From Spirochaeta cellobiosiphila DSM 17781 (GTDB lineage Bacteria; Spirochaetota; Spirochaetia; DSM-17781), in assembly GCF_000426705.1 (NCBI RefSeq), contig NZ_AUFW01000020.1, forward strand, positions 1-52,073: a stretch of DNA of 52,073 nt, written 5' to 3'. The position numbers and the translations under genes were made by a program. Under the pieces are notes generated by a model. That model saw nothing but the letters and a program-made list of their open reading frames with translations, did not search any database and was not told where the DNA came from. Shown piece after piece: positions 44,596 through 52,073 of the stretch (within the stretch, counting starts at the first letter, position 1; the number at the start of each line of letters is the position of its first letter).

Positions 44596-44704
44596 TATAA
44601 TCTTTTTCCTCAAAAAGGCTATCCTCTTTCCTTAAGCTCCATATCTTGATATATTTTTAGCGAACTCTCCAAGAGAGAATAATAGTAAAAAGGAGATCTC
44701 ATTT

Positions 44705-46348
44705 ATGGATATTTCGGCCCTGCAAAAAGCCCGATATGAGTACAATCCCAAGCTTCCATCAGCTCTCAAAGGTGATGTGGATAAAATTGAAGCCAATCTT
44801 GGTGCCCCAACGTCTTCTGTTGCGGATCAGGATAAGGTCAAAGCCTTATTTGAAAAGACCTATGGACTACCTGTTGCTCAGTTTGTACCAGGAAGTAATC
44901 CTAAAGCTACTGATAAGATCAACGTTGGTGTTATTTTGTCAGGAGGACAAGCTCCTGGTGGACACAATGTTATAGCGGGATTATTTGATGGTATCAAAAA
45001 AGGAAACAAAGAATCCAAATTATATGGCTTTCTTGGCGGTCCTGGTGGGATATTGGAAGATAAAACTATTGAGATCACATCTGAATTAATGGATCAATAC
45101 CGCAATACTGGTGGTTTTGATATTATTGGTTCTGGACGAACCAAGCTCGAAACAGAAGAGCAATTCGAAGTAGCCCTTAAAACATGTAAAGATAAGGGAA
45201 TTACTTCTTTGGTCATTATCGGAGGAGATGACTCAAACACCAATGCTGCTTTACTGGCAGAATTCTTCGCCAAAAAAGGAACTGGTATATCCGTTACAGG
45301 AGTACCTAAAACTATCGATGGCGACCTCAAGAACGAACATATTGAAACATCCTTTGGATTTGATACAGCGACAAAGACCTATTCCGAATTAATCGGAAAC
45401 ATTATGCGTGATGTTAATTCGGCTAAGAAGTACTATCACTTTATCAAGTTAATGGGACGAAGTGCCTCTCACATTGCCCTGGAATGTGCTCTTCAAACAC
45501 AACCCAACTACTGTATCATTTCTGAAGAAATCGAAAACAAAGGAACCTCTCTAGCAGAAGTTGTTAAAGATTTAACAGATCTAGTAGAAGTACGAGCAAA
45601 GCAAGGTAAAAACTTTGGTGTTATTCTGATTCCAGAAGGTATCATAGAATTCATGCCTGAAATGAAAGTCCTTATTAGTGAACTTAATGATTTACTAGCT
45701 CATCATGGAGAAGAGTTCCAAAAGCTAAGTGATTATGAAGGGCAGGCTGCTTTTATGATGGAAAAACTCAGTGCTCCTTCAGGTAAAGTATTTGCCAGCC
45801 TTCCTGTGGATATCCAAAAGCAATTAATGATGGACAGAGATCCCCATGGGAATGTTCAAGTAAGCCGTATTGAAACAGAAAAACTTCTTATCCAAATGGT
45901 TTCAACAGAACTCGACAAGAGAAATTCTTCTGCCAAATTCAATGGTCTTAACCATTTCTTTGGTTATGAAGGACGATGTGCTTTCCCTTCTAACTTTGAC
46001 GCTGATTACTGTTACTCCCTAGGTTATAATGCCTTCTTACTGATTGCCAGTGGCTTAACTGGTTATATGTCCAGTGTGAAGGGCTTAGATAAACCAGCTG
46101 ATCAATGGATTCCTGGTGGTATTCCTGTCACCATGATGATGAACATGGAACAAAGACATGGAGAACAAAAACCGGTTATTCGAAAAGCACTAGTAGAACT
46201 GGACGGGGCTCCTTTTAAATTCTTCGCTTCCAAAAGAGAAGAATGGAAGATGAGTGATGCTTATCAATTCCCAGGTGCGATACAATACTTCGGTCCCACT
46301 GAAGTCTGTGACCAACCAACCAAGACTCTAGGTTTAGAGCTTAAATAG
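44705..46348 (+). CDS. pfp: Diphosphate--fructose-6-phosphate 1-phosphotransferase
   Basis: A 547-aa PPi-dependent phosphofructokinase of the long (plant beta-like) type found in spirochaetes. '[19 protein letters not shown]' is the phosphate-binding loop, GGDDSNTNA carries the second Asp that favours PPi over ATP, and 'PKTIDGDL' is the catalytic site. It makes fructose-1,6-bisphosphate reversibly, saving ATP. AAGGAGAT precedes the ATG at 44705. Single-gene transcript, with a terminator after the stop. Confidence 0.95.
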   Translation: MDISALQKARYEYNPKLPSALKGDVDKIEANLGAPTSSVADQDKVKALFEKTYGLPVAQFVPGSNPKATDKINVGVILSGGQAPGGHNVIAGLFDGIKKGNKESKLYGFLGGPGGILEDKTIEITSELMDQYRNTGGFDIIGSGRTKLETEEQFEVALKTCKDKGITSLVIIGGDDSNTNAALLAEFFAKKGTGISVTGVPKTIDGDLKNEHIETSFGFDTATKTYSELIGNIMRDVNSAKKYYHFIKLMGRSASHIALECALQTQPNYCIISEEIENKGTSLAEVVKDLTDLVEVRAKQGKNFGVILIPEGIIEFMPEMKVLISELNDLLAHHGEEFQKLSDYEGQAAFMMEKLSAPSGKVFASLPVDIQKQLMMDRDPHGNVQVSRIETEKLLIQMVSTELDKRNSSAKFNGLNHFFGYEGRCAFPSNFDADYCYSLGYNAFLLIASGLTGYMSSVKGLDKPADQWIPGGIPVTMMMNMEQRHGEQKPVIRKALVELDGAPFKFFASKREEWKMSDAYQFPGAIQYFGPTEVCDQPTKTLGLELK

Positions 46349-46355
46349 ACTTATC

Positions 46356-46391
46356 ACTGCCCTCTTCCTCTGGGAAAGGGCAGTTCTTTTC
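46356..46391 (+). terminator. Intrinsic terminator after pfp
   Basis: ACTGCCCT and AGGGCAGT pair (46356-46363 with 46377-46384) with an inner TTCC/GGAA extension, followed by TCTTTTCTTT. Confidence 0.8.
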
Positions 46392-46398
46392 TTTACCC

Positions 46399-46429
46399 AT
46401 TCCTAATAGTGTATGCTATACTGCGCCCA
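46399..46429 (+). promoter_or_regulatory. Candidate leaderless promoter of the dCMP deaminase gene
   Basis: An extended -10, TGCTATACT (46414-46422), ends six bases before the ATG at 46429, so transcription would start at or next to the start codon. No ribosome binding site is visible. The -35 region is poor, as is common for extended -10 promoters. Confidence 0.5.
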
Positions 46430-46917
46430 TGAGTAATGATTATGTACGTCCCAGTTGGGATGAGTATTTTATGGAAGTTTGTGAAGCTATCAGTAAGCGG
46501 GCCACCTGTGATCGGGGACGATCAGGCTGTGTTATAGCCAAGGATAGACAACTCCTGGTAACAGGGTATGTAGGTAGTCCTGCAGGCCTTCCCCATTGTG
46601 ATGAAGTGGGTCATCAGATAAAGACCACTGTACATGAAGATGGTCATACCTCTAATCACTGTGTAAGAACAGTCCACGCTGAACAAAATGCCATTTGCCA
46701 GGCGGCCAAAAGAGGGATCTCTATAGATGGAGCCACCTTATACTGCCGAATGACTCCTTGTCGAACCTGTGCCATGCTTATCATTAATTGTGGGATAAAA
46801 CGGGTTGTCTGTGAAAAGAAGTATCATTCTTCTTCTGAAACAGAACAGATGTTTAAAGAAGCGGGGATTGAGTTGGAATATTTTTCCGAAGAAATCTTAA
46901 AATACTCCAACCAATAA
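46429..46917 (+). CDS. dCMP deaminase (ComEB-like)
   Basis: This 162-aa zinc enzyme of the dCMP/cytidine deaminase fold has HAE at 83-85 and PCRTC with Cys111/Cys114 as zinc ligands and catalytic Glu85. The long loop 'GYVGSPAGLPHCDEVGH' (46-62) is typical of dCMP deaminases. It converts dCMP to dUMP for thymidylate synthesis. A competence role, as implied by the ComEB name, is not supported here. The first 12 bases of the gene, ATGAGTAATGAT, equal those of the regulator gene at 6666. The stop is adjacent to the end of the yhbY gene. Confidence 0.92.
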   Translation: MSNDYVRPSWDEYFMEVCEAISKRATCDRGRSGCVIAKDRQLLVTGYVGSPAGLPHCDEVGHQIKTTVHEDGHTSNHCVRTVHAEQNAICQAAKRGISIDGATLYCRMTPCRTCAMLIINCGIKRVVCEKKYHSSSETEQMFKEAGIELEYFSEEILKYSNQ

Positions 46918-47229
46918 TTATGAGACACTAATACGACGTTTGTCAGGATCAGGTTGGTACCAATAATAAATAGCGATATTACCAATAAGTCTAACCAGTT
47001 GACTATCAGTTTTATCGGCGATAACCCGACTGAGATCCTTTTTTTCATCTTTATAATCAACAAACTTAACCTTAATAAGCTCATGGCTTTCTAAAGCTTC
47101 AGTTACGGCTTTGATCACTTCATCGGTTAAACCGGATTTACCAACCATAACTATGGGCTTTAACCGTTGTGCTTTTTTGGTTAAACTGCTTCGTTGTTGA
47201 CTATCTAAAGGGTGTGTTTTCTTTGCCAT
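46918..47229 (-). CDS. yhbY: YhbY-type RNA-binding protein (CRM domain)
   Basis: A 103-aa protein with one CRM/YhbY domain: 'LTKKAQRLKPIVMVGKSGLT' and 'VTEALESHELIKVKF' are the standard blocks, with the GxxG-like 'VGKSG' loop. E. coli YhbY is a pre-50S-associated factor. I prefer the ATG at 47229 (MAKKTH); the open frame reaches a TTG at 47238. Neither has a clear ribosome binding site. Convergent and adjacent to the dCMP deaminase gene. Confidence 0.9.
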   Translation of the reverse strand: MAKKTHPLDSQQRSSLTKKAQRLKPIVMVGKSGLTDEVIKAVTEALESHELIKVKFVDYKDEKKDLSRVIADKTDSQLVRLIGNIAIYYWYQPDPDKRRISVS

Positions 47230-47284
47230 AGGGGGCAATGTACTAAAATGCGTATTCTTTGTCTATTCCATTAGGGGGCTTTTT

Positions 47285-48010
47285 TTGAATATCATACTGT
47301 TAGAACAGGAAGAAACAAGAGGATTCTTCCTTCGTAATACAAAAATCTACATTCATATTACCAAAATCCTTAAATCAAAACCTGGCGACTCTCTAGAAGC
47401 GGGAGTTGTTAATGGTAGCCTGGGTCAGCTTCAGATCTTATCTATTGATGCCGACCGTATTGAATACGAGTATTACTCAAGGACGAACCAGGGGCCCCGC
47501 CCCTATCCTATTCATATGATAATTGGAACACCAAGACCTCCAGTAGCCAAAAGACTTATTAAGGACCTAACCACATGGAGCATAGAAAAGGTTAGCTTCG
47601 TTAATACCCAATTAGGGGAAAAGTCCTACCTCAATAGTAATCTCTGGATTAAGGAAGAATATAAAGAATCCCTTTGGGAAGGAGCCAGCCAAGGACGGAC
47701 GACCCGTCTGTTGGAAGTAGAACGAATGACCTATTTAAGTCAGGCTCTTAAACAATATGATAATTCCGAATGGACCAAGATCCTTCTCCATAACGGGAAT
47801 GACCTTCCCCCTTTCGAACCCCTGTCAGATAAACAGTCCAAAGTACTTTTAGCTATTGGACCGGAAAGAGGATGGACCGAAGAGGAACGCAAGTTATTCG
47901 CCGAATCAGGATTCCAGGCCTTTCAGTTAGGACGGGCGGTTCTAAGAACAGAAGTAGCCTGTCATGCGGCTATCACTGCCGTACTTCAACAGAACAATTG
48001 GTATCTCTAA
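47285..48010 (+). CDS. rsmE: 16S rRNA m3U1498 methyltransferase
   Basis: A 241-aa SPOUT methyltransferase. The N-terminal PUA-like part ('FFLRNTKIYIHITKILKSKPGD') is followed by the knotted SAM site: 'KVLLAIGPERGWTEEER' and the C-terminal 'QLGRAVLRTEVACHAAITAV'. It methylates U1498 in 16S rRNA. The start is the rare TTG at 47285, supported by AGGGGG seven to eight bases upstream; no ATG exists near the N-terminus. Overlaps the end of the convergent fructosamine kinase gene by four bases. Confidence 0.93.
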   Translation: MNIILLEQEETRGFFLRNTKIYIHITKILKSKPGDSLEAGVVNGSLGQLQILSIDADRIEYEYYSRTNQGPRPYPIHMIIGTPRPPVAKRLIKDLTTWSIEKVSFVNTQLGEKSYLNSNLWIKEEYKESLWEGASQGRTTRLLEVERMTYLSQALKQYDNSEWTKILLHNGNDLPPFEPLSDKQSKVLLAIGPERGWTEEERKLFAESGFQAFQLGRAVLRTEVACHAAITAVLQQNNWYL

Positions 48011-48879
48011 GCTAGTATCTGAGTTAATAAACCATCACAGGATGATAAATAGGAACCACCAAAGATATTGAGATGATTCAGCATATGATAAAGTTGATAC
48101 ACAGGACGGCGGATACGATAGTAATCTTTATCCAAAGGAAGGACATCCTTGTAAGCTTTATAAAATTCAGTGTCAAAGCCGCCAAACAATTCTGTCATGG
48201 CTATATCCGCTTCATAATGCCCTACATAGACAGCAGGATCTATAAGAACAGCCAGTCCTTCCGTATTAACTAAGTAATTCCCCCCCCACAGATCTCCATG
48301 AAGAAGAGATTTCTGCTCCGGTTCAAAGAGATAATTATTAATATGAATGATGACACGCAGAAGCTTGTGATCCACTGATGGGGGTAACTTATTATGGGAT
48401 ATAGCAAGATCACGTTGATATTGCAAACGATGAATGGCAAAAAATTGCGGCCAGGATACCTCAACGTTATTAATTTGAGGGGTAGAACCTATATAGTTAT
48501 TACTGTCAAAACCCCAATCCTGAAAGTTCCCTTCCTGATGAGATTCTGCCAGTAATCTACCAAAAGTTGAAGAGAAGGTAGAACTCTTCCTTCCAGTAGG
48601 TACATACTCCATCAATAAATATTGCCGTGTCTCTGATTCATAATGCTTTATGACATGGGGAATAGGAAGCTTATAAGTCTGCTCTAGTGCAGATAAACCT
48701 TTAGCTTCTTCAATAAACATATGGGGATAATGATTTGTGTTAACCTTTAGAAGATACTCCCTTGCAGGGAAGATACAATGATAGACATGGTTAATGTCTC
48801 CACCGGATAAGGCCCTGATATGAGGATTTTCCTCTGTATCCAAAAGCATCTTAAGGGTAGAAACAATATCCGAACTCAT
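48007..48879 (-). CDS. Fructosamine/ribulosamine kinase family protein
   Basis: A 290-aa kinase of the fructosamine-3-kinase family with a protein-kinase-like fold. Lys45 in 'REYLLKVN' is the ATP lysine; the catalytic HGDLWGGN is at 194-201 and the Mg2+ Asp in 'IDPAVYVGHYEAD' at 214. Bacterial members mostly phosphorylate ribulosamines or erythrulosamines on proteins, making them fall off, a repair of glycation. The P-loop cysteine found in several FN3K proteins is not present here. It overlaps the LMW phosphatase gene by four bases (ATGA), which suits a joint role. Confidence 0.9.
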   Translation of the reverse strand: MSSDIVSTLKMLLDTEENPHIRALSGGDINHVYHCIFPAREYLLKVNTNHYPHMFIEEAKGLSALEQTYKLPIPHVIKHYESETRQYLLMEYVPTGRKSSTFSSTFGRLLAESHQEGNFQDWGFDSNNYIGSTPQINNVEVSWPQFFAIHRLQYQRDLAISHNKLPPSVDHKLLRVIIHINNYLFEPEQKSLLHGDLWGGNYLVNTEGLAVLIDPAVYVGHYEADIAMTELFGGFDTEFYKAYKDVLPLDKDYYRIRRPVYQLYHMLNHLNIFGGSYLSSCDGLLTQILA

Positions 48880-49337
48880 TCCCAGTCAAGCTCTTTAAGC
48901 ATATTACGGCAGGTTCGATAGACGATAGAAAAGACATTCTCAAATCCGTCCTGTCCCCCATAGTAAGGATCTGGGACATCTGCCGCAGCTGTTATATCAG
49001 GATCAAAATCACGAAAGAGGTGTACTTTGTTCTGATATTCTGTGGGAATAATATTTAAGATCTGTTTGTAATTATTTTGATCCATAGCAAAGATATAATC
49101 AAACTTCTCACCATCTTCCCTATGAATCTGTCTACTTCGACTTGATAAATTAATATTATGTGATTCAGCAGTATTGCGCATGCGGCGATCTGCCTTTTCA
49201 CCAGAATGATAAGCAGAAGTACCTGCAGAATCGATTCTGCAGGCTATTCCCTGTGCTTTTGTTAGGGACTCCATCACTCCTTCTGCTAAAGGAGATCTAC
49301 AGATATTGCCCAAACAAACAAAGAGCAGGTTCTTCAC
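48876..49337 (-). CDS. Low-molecular-weight protein-tyrosine-phosphatase-like enzyme
   Basis: A 153-aa LMW-PTP. The P-loop CLGNICR is at 8-14 (Cys8, Arg14) and the general acid Asp is Asp123 in 'VPDPYYGG'. The family includes true tyrosine phosphatases and the LMW-PTP-A group that removes phosphate from ribulosamine-5-phosphates. Its coupling to a fructosamine kinase gene (four-base overlap) favours the second function. No tyrosine kinase gene is nearby. Confidence 0.9.
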   Translation of the reverse strand: MKNLLFVCLGNICRSPLAEGVMESLTKAQGIACRIDSAGTSAYHSGEKADRRMRNTAESHNINLSSRSRQIHREDGEKFDYIFAMDQNNYKQILNIIPTEYQNKVHLFRDFDPDITAAADVPDPYYGGQDGFENVFSIVYRTCRNMLKELDWE

Positions 49338-49340
49338 AGC

Positions 49341-50378
49341 TTACCCCTTGGGTGCCACTGTATATTGTTTTACTTCATTACCATTAATAGTTAATGTTAA
49401 CAAAGTACCATCCTTCTGATAATAAGGAACACTAAAGGCTCCCCCCATGTGTTTCATATTAAGAAGTTCCGTTTCCTGTCCGTTCTCATCAACTGCTTTA
49501 AACACTAAATTCACAGGATAAGCGAACTCTGGGAGAGTCGTATCAAAAATACCAAAGCTATAGCCCGTTTGTGCTTTTGGAGCAACCATAAGGAATTCCA
49601 TGACTGTTGAAGGGGCTACTTCATTACCCGCGACAGGGTTCTGACTTACAATAGTTCCCGCTGTTTCCCCTTTTTCCATAGCTCGGGATTTGAACTCAAA
49701 GGGAAGAGCACTATGGGATAGACGCTTTAGAGCCGCTTCCCAATTTAACTTCATATAATTGTCAACCATGATGGTTGATCCTTTGGGACCACGACTAACG
49801 ACTAATTCTATGTCTGTTAAATGACTTACTGTTGTTCCTGCTTTTGGTGACTGGGCAATGATGGTTCCTGCTTCAATGTCCGAGTATTCATAGATAACAG
49901 GTTCTTTTAATCGTAAGAACTGTCTCTCTCCGGGAGCTGTTGATAAGTTTTGCAAATGAATCCTTACATCAGACAAGTTCTGTCCAATATAGTTTTCGAT
50001 CTCAGAAACAATAGCCCCTTTACTAACCACAAGATTTATTCGCCGACCTGCTTTAACAAGAAGGCCCCCTTCAGGGTCTTGGCTAATAATGCCGCCAGCT
50101 TCAACATTGTCAGAATATTTTATCTGTACCAGTGGGTACAGCTCTCTTTCCTGTAACTCAATAAGGGAGGTAACTAATTGTTCTCCTGTAACATCGGGAA
50201 CCATAGTTTCTTCCTGTCCGCGCAAACTATAAAAGAACACACTGGAAGCGGCGATAACCATTAATAAAAAAATCCCCAATAGGGATAACATGGAAATCTT
50301 GAAGAAACGGCTTTCTACAGCATCTTCCTGTGTTGGTAATATTTTATCTCTAAGTCTTTGAAACCAATTTTTACTCAT
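49341..50378 (-). CDS. PASTA-domain membrane protein without kinase
   Basis: A 345-aa protein with a short cytoplasmic N-terminus, a membrane segment at about 28-50 and an external region. Three PASTA repeats follow (about 57-125, 128-197, 199-267), each with the 'IISQDPEGG'-like or 'IIAQSPKAGT' and 'IVSQNPVAG' cores and 'V(V)SKG/SRG' ends. A last ~70 residues hold a beta-rich domain. PASTA repeats usually bind peptidoglycan/muropeptides in serine/threonine kinases and PBPs; here no kinase domain is attached. It overlaps fmt by eight bases. Role as an envelope sensor or anchor is inferred. Confidence 0.86.
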   Translation of the reverse strand: MSKNWFQRLRDKILPTQEDAVESRFFKISMLSLLGIFLLMVIAASSVFFYSLRGQEETMVPDVTGEQLVTSLIELQERELYPLVQIKYSDNVEAGGIISQDPEGGLLVKAGRRINLVVSKGAIVSEIENYIGQNLSDVRIHLQNLSTAPGERQFLRLKEPVIYEYSDIEAGTIIAQSPKAGTTVSHLTDIELVVSRGPKGSTIMVDNYMKLNWEAALKRLSHSALPFEFKSRAMEKGETAGTIVSQNPVAGNEVAPSTVMEFLMVAPKAQTGYSFGIFDTTLPEFAYPVNLVFKAVDENGQETELLNMKHMGGAFSVPYYQKDGTLLTLTINGNEVKQYTVAPKG

Positions 50379-51309
50379 TTTTACTCCCTAGCACAGCATT
50401 GATAAAGCCTTGTGTTCCATTAAGAAAGCTTTTGTAGTCCAAGACTTTTTTTCCCTTCAATTGAAGTTTGGTTATACAGAGTAAACCATCCCCTGTTTTT
50501 ACCAGAATTCCTTCCCCTTTGTCTACCTTGAGCACCTCACCGGGCTGTCCCGGAAGATCACCTTCTACTATATGAGATTCATAGATAGTAAGGGCATTTT
50601 CACCAAAACTTGTTACAGCTTTTGGCCAAGGATTATAGGCTCTGATCTGTCTATCAATAGTTATAGCATCTTTATCCCAGTCTATCAGACCATCTTCTTT
50701 ATTAATTAGCTGACAATAAGTGGCTAAGCTATCATCCTGAGGTGTTGCTTTGGCTAAGTATTCCTCCCAATGTTCCATTACCTTTAAAAAGACCTTAGCC
50801 CCTTCTTCTCCTGCTCTTATTGTTAGGTCTTCCGTTGTTTCATGTCCGGACAAGGGATAGTCTTCCTGATAAAGCAGATCTCCTGCATCCATCTGTAAAG
50901 CTAACTTTTGAACAGTAATAGTCATTTGATCTAAACCAGAGAGTATCGTTTCCGGTAAAGGGCTTGGGCCTCTGAATTGGGGAAGCCTGGAAGGATGAAG
51001 ATTAATGCCTCCCAAGGGAAACAGATTGATAAAACTTTCTCTGAAGATCTTCCCATAAGCAAAGACCACAAGAAGATCCACACCCAGATTGGTTACATTC
51101 TCAGGAGCTAGCTCTTTAAGCTTAACAGGATCAAATACGGGTAGTCCTAGTTCAATAGCTTTAGCTTTAACAGGAGAAGGAGTCAGTTTACGCCCTCGTC
51201 CCTGGGGACGATCAGGATTCGTCAACACTGCTGCAACATATCCCGCTTTAGCTAAAGCCTCCAGAGAAGGTACAGCAATCTCCGGAGTCCCTGCAAATAG
51301 TATTCTCAC
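50371..51309 (-). CDS. fmt: Methionyl-tRNA formyltransferase
   Basis: A 312-aa Fmt: 'MRILFAGTPEIAVPSLEAL' at the start, active-site Asn103/His105 in 'GGINLHPSRLPQFRG' and the Asp in 'QMDAGDLL' at 144. The C-terminal OB-like domain binds initiator tRNA. It formylates Met-tRNAi. The SLLP of the usual HPSLLP motif is SRLP here, a mild deviation. Its ATG is adjacent to the def stop: def ends at 51310, fmt starts at 51309. Confidence 0.96.
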   Translation of the reverse strand: MRILFAGTPEIAVPSLEALAKAGYVAAVLTNPDRPQGRGRKLTPSPVKAKAIELGLPVFDPVKLKELAPENVTNLGVDLLVVFAYGKIFRESFINLFPLGGINLHPSRLPQFRGPSPLPETILSGLDQMTITVQKLALQMDAGDLLYQEDYPLSGHETTEDLTIRAGEEGAKVFLKVMEHWEEYLAKATPQDDSLATYCQLINKEDGLIDWDKDAITIDRQIRAYNPWPKAVTSFGENALTIYESHIVEGDLPGQPGEVLKVDKGEGILVKTGDGLLCITKLQLKGKKVLDYKSFLNGTQGFINAVLGSKNE

Positions 51310-51795
51310 CTAGCCACGCATCCTTTTGTCATAAGCTTTGAGAAGTTTATCACGCTTTTTTTCTTTTAAGTAGTCAATAAAAAGGACACCCTTTAGATGG
51401 TCAAATTCATGTTGAATGATTCGGGCTAGATACCCTTCTGCTTCTAACTTGAATGGTCGTCCCTTAACATTATAAGCCTGGATCTGAATGGCGGCCGGTC
51501 TATCAACATCAGCATAGAGACCAGGAATACTGAGGCATCCTTCTTCAAAAGGAACGATTTCCATGCTTGTTCCAATAATCTCTGGATTGATGAAAACCCA
51601 GGGTTTCTCATCAGGAGCCTGACAAACGAAAATCTTATCAGTTAAACCAACCTGAGGGCCAGCTAGACCAACACCATTAGACAGATGCATGGTATGGAGC
51701 ATATTTTCAGCTAACTCTTCCATTGGTTTACCAAATTCCGTAATTATCTTTGTATCCTGACGTAATATATCGTGGGGGTATGTGTAAATATCCAT
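51310..51795 (-). CDS. def: Peptide deformylase
   Basis: A 161-aa peptide deformylase with all three motifs: GVGLAGPQ at 41-48 (usual GxGLAAPQ), EGCLS at 85-89 with metal ligand Cys87, and HEFDH at 129-133 with ligands His129/His133 and catalytic Glu130. It removes the formyl group from nascent proteins. First gene of the def-fmt-PASTA-phosphatase-kinase cluster. The A-to-G change in motif 1 is unusual but tolerated in relatives. A GGAGG ribosome binding site precedes the ATG. Confidence 0.97.
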   Translation of the reverse strand: MDIYTYPHDILRQDTKIITEFGKPMEELAENMLHTMHLSNGVGLAGPQVGLTDKIFVCQAPDEKPWVFINPEIIGTSMEIVPFEEGCLSIPGLYADVDRPAAIQIQAYNVKGRPFKLEAEGYLARIIQHEFDHLKGVLFIDYLKEKKRDKLLKAYDKRMRG

Positions 51796-51824
51796 ATAAA
51801 AAACCTCCGGTAAACACTAGTTTA

Positions 51825-51852
51825 AATTTACACCTTGGTCAACAAAAGTCAA
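51825..51852 (-). promoter_or_regulatory. Candidate def-fmt operon promoter
   Basis: On the minus strand TTGACT (51847-51852) and TAAATT (51825-51830) are 16 bases apart, about 30 bases before the ribosome binding site of def. A second TTGACC lies within it and could give an alternative start. Confidence 0.55.
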
Positions 51853-51915
51853 AATCTACTGGCTGATTTAAGTATGTAATTAGGGTAAAGAGTTAGTATG
51901 GTAGTAACACAATTC

Positions 51916-51945
51916 TTGGTGTTAAGCACTTTTGTTAAGTACAAT
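51916..51945 (+). promoter_or_regulatory. Outward-facing promoter-like site in the right repeat
   Basis: TTGGTG (51916-51921) and TACAAT (51940-51945) are 18 bases apart and point out of the window toward the repeat. Two TTAAG units (about 51922 and 51935) lie in the spacer. The left arm keeps the TTAAG units with a weaker -10 (TAAAAA). This fits an element transcribed outward from both window edges. Confidence 0.45.
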
Positions 51946-52073
51946 ATAAAAAAAAGACGAAAAAACTTCTAATTTTCGAAAAAAAGTTCCAAAAAACTTC
52001 TCGATATTCCAGAAACAGCTGAGAAGAAGCTTATGTAAGGGGATGAACCAAAGCCCACAAGCCAAGGACCCAA
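51920..52073 (+). repeat. Right arm of terminal inverted repeat
   Basis: This region matches bases 17-170 in inverted orientation at about 94% over the best 135 bp. It begins with TTAAG units and a promoter-like -10, then an A-rich block, a conserved core and a final GGACCCAA. An ATG at 52043 opens a short frame (MNQSPQAKDP), but the left arm has AAG at the same position, which argues against a start there. No transposase or rRNA sequence is visible inside the window. Confidence 0.85.

Noticed and set aside
1-52073. Linear plasmid or phage with terminal inverted repeats
   Set aside because: The content is core chromosomal (rpsB, dnaB, ssb, fmt, asnS). No replication or telomere genes are present, and the repeats are diverged and seem to extend outward.

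Overview
The window looks like a piece of a spirochaete chromosome of moderate to low GC content, probably a free-living, fermentative member of the Spirochaetales. The assignment is inferred from gene order and gene content. The run rpsB-tsf-frr-uppS-cdsA-rseP without pyrH after tsf resembles Treponema relatives. A long PPi-type phosphofructokinase, a diiron flavoprotein (FprA type), a stand-alone AICAR transformylase and a PASTA protein beside fmt/def all fit an anaerobic spirochaete. No phage, transposase, CRISPR array, tRNA or rRNA gene was found. Nearly all the DNA is coding, and no gene-free stretch exceeds 300 bases.

Layout. 1-236 holds one arm of a ~154-bp inverted repeat whose partner lies at 51920-52073. 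237-6546: a DMT permease, then a minus-strand operon MoxR ATPase / DUF58 / transglutaminase / PQQ-propeller lipoprotein. 6666-9908: winged-helix regulator plus MFS permease, AICAR transformylase, CPBP-type membrane protease. 9925-13681: HxxxDG acyltransferase, zinc-ribbon membrane protein (DUF6320-like) and an unrecognised 589-aa protein. 13757-22333: a plus-strand housekeeping run (DUF4321-like, maf, rpsB, tsf, frr, uppS, cdsA, rseP, CpXC-like protein, WD40-like protein). 22388-26196: minus-strand rpsF-ssb-rpsR-DUF2232-like-rplI-dnaB. 26335-32981: hypothetical proteins, glucokinase, DAHP synthase, a NagZ-like lipoprotein and a large membrane protein. 33186-38049: ilvBN-leuCD plus a cobalamin adenosyltransferase. 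38183-40321: response regulator, MBL hydrolase, ArsC/Spx-like protein. 40457-47238: asnS, FAD oxidoreductase, FprA flavoprotein, YaiI-like protein, PPi-PFK, dCMP deaminase, YhbY. 47285-51795: rsmE, then the minus-strand cluster def-fmt-PASTA-LMW phosphatase-fructosamine kinase.

How the genes work together. Several operons are functionally coherent: translation plus lipid/undecaprenyl synthesis, replication plus ribosome, and branched-chain amino acids. The def-fmt cluster may couple N-terminal protein maturation to deglycation of proteins. The least understood parts are the MoxR/transglutaminase operon, the acyltransferase/DUF6320 pair, the 589-aa gene, and the repeat that bounds the window. 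I found no clear undescribed defence or mobile system.
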